NCBI GenBank assembly: GCA_020832285.1
Contig: JAFIFB010000071.1
Span: 1 to 46,511, forward strand
Length of the DNA stretch: 46,511 bases
Direction of reading: 5' to 3'
DNA from: Balneolaceae bacterium
GTDB taxonomy: Bacteria > Bacteroidota > Rhodothermia > Balneolales > Balneolaceae
Below, one piece after another: positions 44,901 to 46,511 of the stretch. Positions within the stretch are counted from its first letter, which is position 1. Each line of letters starts with the position of its first letter. The notes below the pieces were generated by a model, which saw nothing but the letters and a program-made list of their open reading frames with translations, did not search any database and was not told the DNA's origin. A program made the translations under genes and the position numbers.

Positions 44901-45411
44901 CGCAGAATCGTCCGGGAGCGAAGAACTTCAAAATCAGCTTCAGCTTTACGAGGATTCAAAGTCCGAAACTCCGCTGGCCCGCTACTCCGAAGCTCTCTAC
45001 GGCGGGAATGCCGAATCAGGTGACCGGATTTTTCACAATCACCAGGGCGCCCAATGTTACCGGTGCCATACCGGCGGCGAAGCCGGGCCTCTGCTTGATG
45101 AAGTGGGAGACCGGCTCAGCCGTGAACAGCTCCTGGAAGCGATGATTAACCCAAATGCCCGCATTGCTGAGGGCTTCGGGGTGGTGAGGCTTACGCTGAA
45201 CAACGGTGAGGTGATCAGCGGAATTCTCAGGTCAGAAACTGAAAACAGCCTGGTGGTTACAGCCGCTGATAACCGATGGGAAATAGATAAATCCGAGGTC
45301 GATGAGCGCTCCAATTCACCTTCTCCCATGCCGTCCATGAGCGGCATACTCACCCGCTCCGAACTGCGGGACCTGGTGGAGTATTTATACCATCAGAGAG
45401 GTTCGGATTAA
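41995..45411 (+). CDS. PVC-type propeller-HEAT-cytochrome c lipoprotein (membrane-bound dehydrogenase-like)
   Basis: 1138 aa. SPII signal with lipobox FFSAC (Cys30). An N-terminal propeller of the PVC membrane-dehydrogenase type (about 60-480) has ASENLLADPAGINFD, GKSSLQLGPDGRIWWTIGD, FATGLRNIHEFAFD and DFGTDGALYTADW. HEAT repeats follow from about 500 to 960 (VRRNAQFELASR, PEIRAQVARTLGDVRF, ARVRYFAAEALGRIAY). The C-terminal haem domain has CYRCH (1021-1025), GPLLDEVGDRLSREQLLEAM, NNGEVISGIL and distal Met in SPMPSMSG (about 1110-1117). Family members are thought to oxidise sugars at the cell surface and pass electrons to haem. It differs from the PA14 cytochromes by having one haem and HEAT repeats. 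A good terminator follows. Confidence 0.9.
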   Translation: MDMPYNFPGQPHLNNQFGILLIITLFFSACKQEAGIEVSHEVIEITDEEASRSAAEIRDDVNLDISSNLEVTLWASENLLADPAGINFDHKGRAWVATTNRRRSTVPDAGAVDFWMIDNLSWTSVEDRREFIRQALAPEKSEENTWMEDFNQDGSHDWRDMLVEKDPVYLLEDVSGIGAASRATIMDWDNYSEVTEITGSALYHNGELFVARIPDLLRIQDTNSDGIFNSVESISHGYGVHFGYSGHGKSSLQLGPDGRIWWTIGDVGVNVVDQEGKRWYYPHEGAIMRADVDGSNFEVFATGLRNIHEFAFDKYGNLFAVDNDGPAGDYDRLVYPTDGSDSGWRIHWQMGKANDPKNNEYSVWVDEEYFSIPFDGQTAHILPPLEPSFRGPAGFTYNPGTALSEEWQDHFFASSFVGSPTNSGVNAFTLKKEGASFRKDSVRTVLRGVLSTSLDFGTDGALYTADWVAGWITSETGRIWRIDTPDRDLKQKREETRQILAKDFREVPSQDLQKYLAHEDMRVRRNAQFELASRIETEIFQNMIEQQNSQMARIHSIWGLGQIARLNDVDFVTPLVGLLEDNDPEIRAQVARTLGDVRFEPAGDALLLLLEDDDARVRYFAAEALGRIAYSPAVEPIIEMVRENDDQDLYLRQAGAISLSRIAEPEELLQWKDDPSDAVRTVVLITLNRLKSPHVVDFLDDVNEQIVTDAARAINDEEFIEEGLEALSMMLLQNRFTSEPILRRAVNAALYRGERADAERLAVFSLRDDLPEELRVEAMVTLSVWPEPSLMDRVTGKYRGPVYNDKEVAREAASPAIVQILEQNSGGENLQLAALKTAGELNASEAVSAIVELWNSRSSEAIQTAVLDILHKLDYENMEEIAAANLNHESPEVRLHALEYIAETGLQSEDLLELFATILDNGSAEERQTALAILGRMDDPESVELLKEQLVLLVNDQTPQEIRLDIILAAESSGSEELQNQLQLYEDSKSETPLARYSEALYGGNAESGDRIFHNHQGAQCYRCHTGGEAGPLLDEVGDRLSREQLLEAMINPNARIAEGFGVVRLTLNNGEVISGILRSETENSLVVTAADNRWEIDKSEVDERSNSPSPMPSMSGILTRSELRDLVEYLYHQRGSD

Positions 45412-45483
45412 AGATATGTTTTGATGGGTTCTCGCAGATGTTCGCGCGGAGTTCCGCAGATTTGATTCCTTGGCATAAAGCAG

Positions 45484-45510
45484 AAAAAAGTGCCGGATGG
45501 CACTCTTTTT
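45484..45510 (+). terminator. Rho-independent terminator of the 41995-45411 gene
   Basis: AGTGCC (45489-45494) and GGCACT (45499-45504) with a GGAT loop, preceded by six A and followed by CTTTTTATTTG. The A/T flanks extend the stem. It lies 72 bases past the stop. Confidence 0.85.
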
Positions 45511-45565
45511 ATTTGCTGCCCAGACCTGAAGTCATTCCTGAAAGCCCAGCCCCTCGGGGCGAAAT

Positions 45566-45770
45566 AACAAAGCCCGGGGCAAAGTGAGCCAGCCTACGCT
45601 AAAGCTTCGGATGGCAGGCATCGCGAACGACGCCCCGGGATAATATGGAATCCAAAAAACACCCCGAGACGAGTAGTTTTGAAAAAGCAGCACATAGTTT
45701 CGAGGGGTTGTCGTTGGAACCCGGAATGGGAAAACATGGCAGGATTGATGCAAGGGGGAAACCGCAAAGG
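45566..45770 (+). repeat. Repeat D, copy 2 (REP-like hairpin unit)
   Basis: Matches copy 1 through CGAACGACGCC, the ACCCCGAG...TTTCGAGGGGT pair, GTCGTTGGAACCCG and GGCAGGATTGATG. The first hairpin is GCCCGGGGC (45572-45580) with GCCCCGGG (45632-45639), so the A-T pair of copy 1 is G-C here. About 30 extra bases sit in the loop (CAGCCTACGCTAAAGCTTCG and on). Confidence 0.75.
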
Positions 45771-46224
45771 TCGCTAAGAGGCGCAAAGGGGGGTGAAGAA
45801 TCAGGACTTGAAATAAACAACCTGGCAAAGTACGTAGCGAAGCGAAGTTCCTGCAAGTCGCAGATGCCGATACTTCGGCGAGTTTTGGATTGAGGGCTTG
45901 GTTGGTTTTAAGGCATTTCAGTGAAGAGTATCGCGACTCTTGCTGCATAACGATCCCACGGGAGAGGAGGCCGGAAAAACCCCGGTAACTCTGCCAGGTC
46001 GCTTGGTTCAATGACCTACCATTTATTTTGATTTACCGGTGCCTGAATAACTATTTAACGATTTCTGATTGAACGATATCCGATATTCGATTTTGTGTAA
46101 AGATCCGACCCAATGCACATGGTTTGATGCTTACCCCTGAATTAGCCCCAAAGCGGGCGACCATCAAATAGGCCCGGGTGGAGCGTTTTTGCGGAACCCG
46201 GGGTTTGGGTGAGCCAAGAAAGTG

Positions 46225-46272
46225 AAACCTCCGGCTCGATTTGTGAAAAACATCGGTTTAAATCGGAGGTTT
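46225..46272. repeat. Hairpin AAACCTCCG / CGGAGGTTT
   Basis: A perfect 9-bp inverted repeat with a 30-base loop, intergenic. ATTT follows the left arm inside the loop and AAAT precedes the right, so a longer interrupted stem is possible. No T-tail, so not a standard terminator. Confidence 0.5.
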
Positions 46273-46511
46273 AATGGTCAAGTCTATGAGAGATGCGGAT
46301 CCATTTGTGGTTCATACAGGAAGCATTTCTCGAAATAAAATCAGATGCAGGCCAACGCTCCGAGAAGGGTGTAACCGCAAAGGGCGCTAAGTAGACGCAA
46401 AGAACCTGGGGTTGTTGATAAGGTTCGGGCATTGTGTATTGCTCAGTGAGTAGAGAGACAAATAAAGGGTGCAAGCGGAACGCTTGCGCCATAACATTTT
46501 TTTAAAACCCG

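Larger units (their letters stand above)
45412..46511. other. 1.1-kb gene-free tail made of repeats
   Basis: No supported gene; short frames here overlap repeat D or are low quality. Contents: terminator (45484-45510), repeat D copy 2 (45566-45770), a pair of CGCAAAG-type words (45761-45791 and 46369-46402), hairpin CCCGGGT/ACCCGGG (46173-46179, 46196-46202) and hairpin AAACCTCCG/CGGAGGTTT (46225-46233, 46264-46272). Confidence 0.7.

Noticed and set aside
45532-46011. 159-codon minus-strand frame in the tail
   Set aside because: It spans repeat D and shows a composition typical of translated repeats; the same repeat in MITE 3 gives similar false frames.
46141-46202. Hairpins in the tail as integron attC sites
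   Set aside because: No conserved R and L box sequences, no cassette gene and no integrase.

Overview
The window looks like an accessory carbohydrate-metabolism island from a marine or saline Bacteroidota-like bacterium, probably a member of Balneolia/Rhodothermia. The reasons are a SusC/SusD pair, many SPII lipoproteins, Tat-exported Gfo/Idh/MocA oxidoreductases, few Shine-Dalgarno sequences, and PVC-type haem-binding propeller proteins. The phylum-level placement is inference. I see no rRNA, tRNA, CRISPR array or core housekeeping gene.

Layout. 1-140: one end of an ISL3-type insertion sequence with the first 27 codons of its transposase. 312-3990 (-): heparinase II/III-type lyase and a jelly-roll lipoprotein. 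4149-6422 (+): CehA/McbA-like PHP metallohydrolase. 6423-7333: repeats. 7334-8967 (-): orphan TonB-plug lipoprotein and ApbE flavin transferase. 9196-10284 (+): secreted nitrilase-family hydrolase. 10417-14040 (-): operon of two very similar Gfo/Idh/MocA oxidoreductases around a small membrane-anchored protein. 14041-15639: repeats and the leader of the SusC/SusD operon (15640-20409, +). 20686-24023 (+): jelly-roll lipoprotein, DUF6807 (PmoA-like) lipoprotein, second jelly-roll lipoprotein. 24356-25679 (+): two PepSY-type membrane proteins. 25680-30002 (-) and 30633-34928 (+): divergent paralogues with a PA14 domain, five CXXCH haem sites and a beta-propeller. 35525-36880 (-): Tat Gfo/Idh/MocA oxidoreductase. 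37239-38870 (+): Tat parallel beta-helix protein. 39033-40130 (-): third-type jelly-roll lipoprotein, close paralogue of the one at 20686. 40688-41707 (-): secreted amidohydrolase. 41995-45411 (+): lipoprotein with propeller, HEAT repeats and a C-terminal cytochrome c. 45412-46511: repeats, no gene.

How it may work together (inference). Lyase-type folds (heparinase II/III, beta-helix, four jelly-roll proteins) would depolymerise a uronic-acid-rich glycan and SusC/SusD would import the pieces. Gfo/Idh/MocA oxidoreductases, the DUF6807 protein and the metallohydrolases would then process the products in the periplasm. Three multidomain c-type cytochromes, two PepSY proteins and ApbE suggest that electrons from periplasmic oxidation are collected by haem and flavin carriers. 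No glycoside hydrolase, sulfatase or classical regulator is visible.

The second theme is repeats. At least four families of non-coding repeats fill the gaps: ISL3-ended MITEs, a 141-bp hairpin element in near-identical direct copies around SusC/SusD, a direct-repeat-bounded element, and REP-like hairpins. Several sit directly upstream of the accessory genes.
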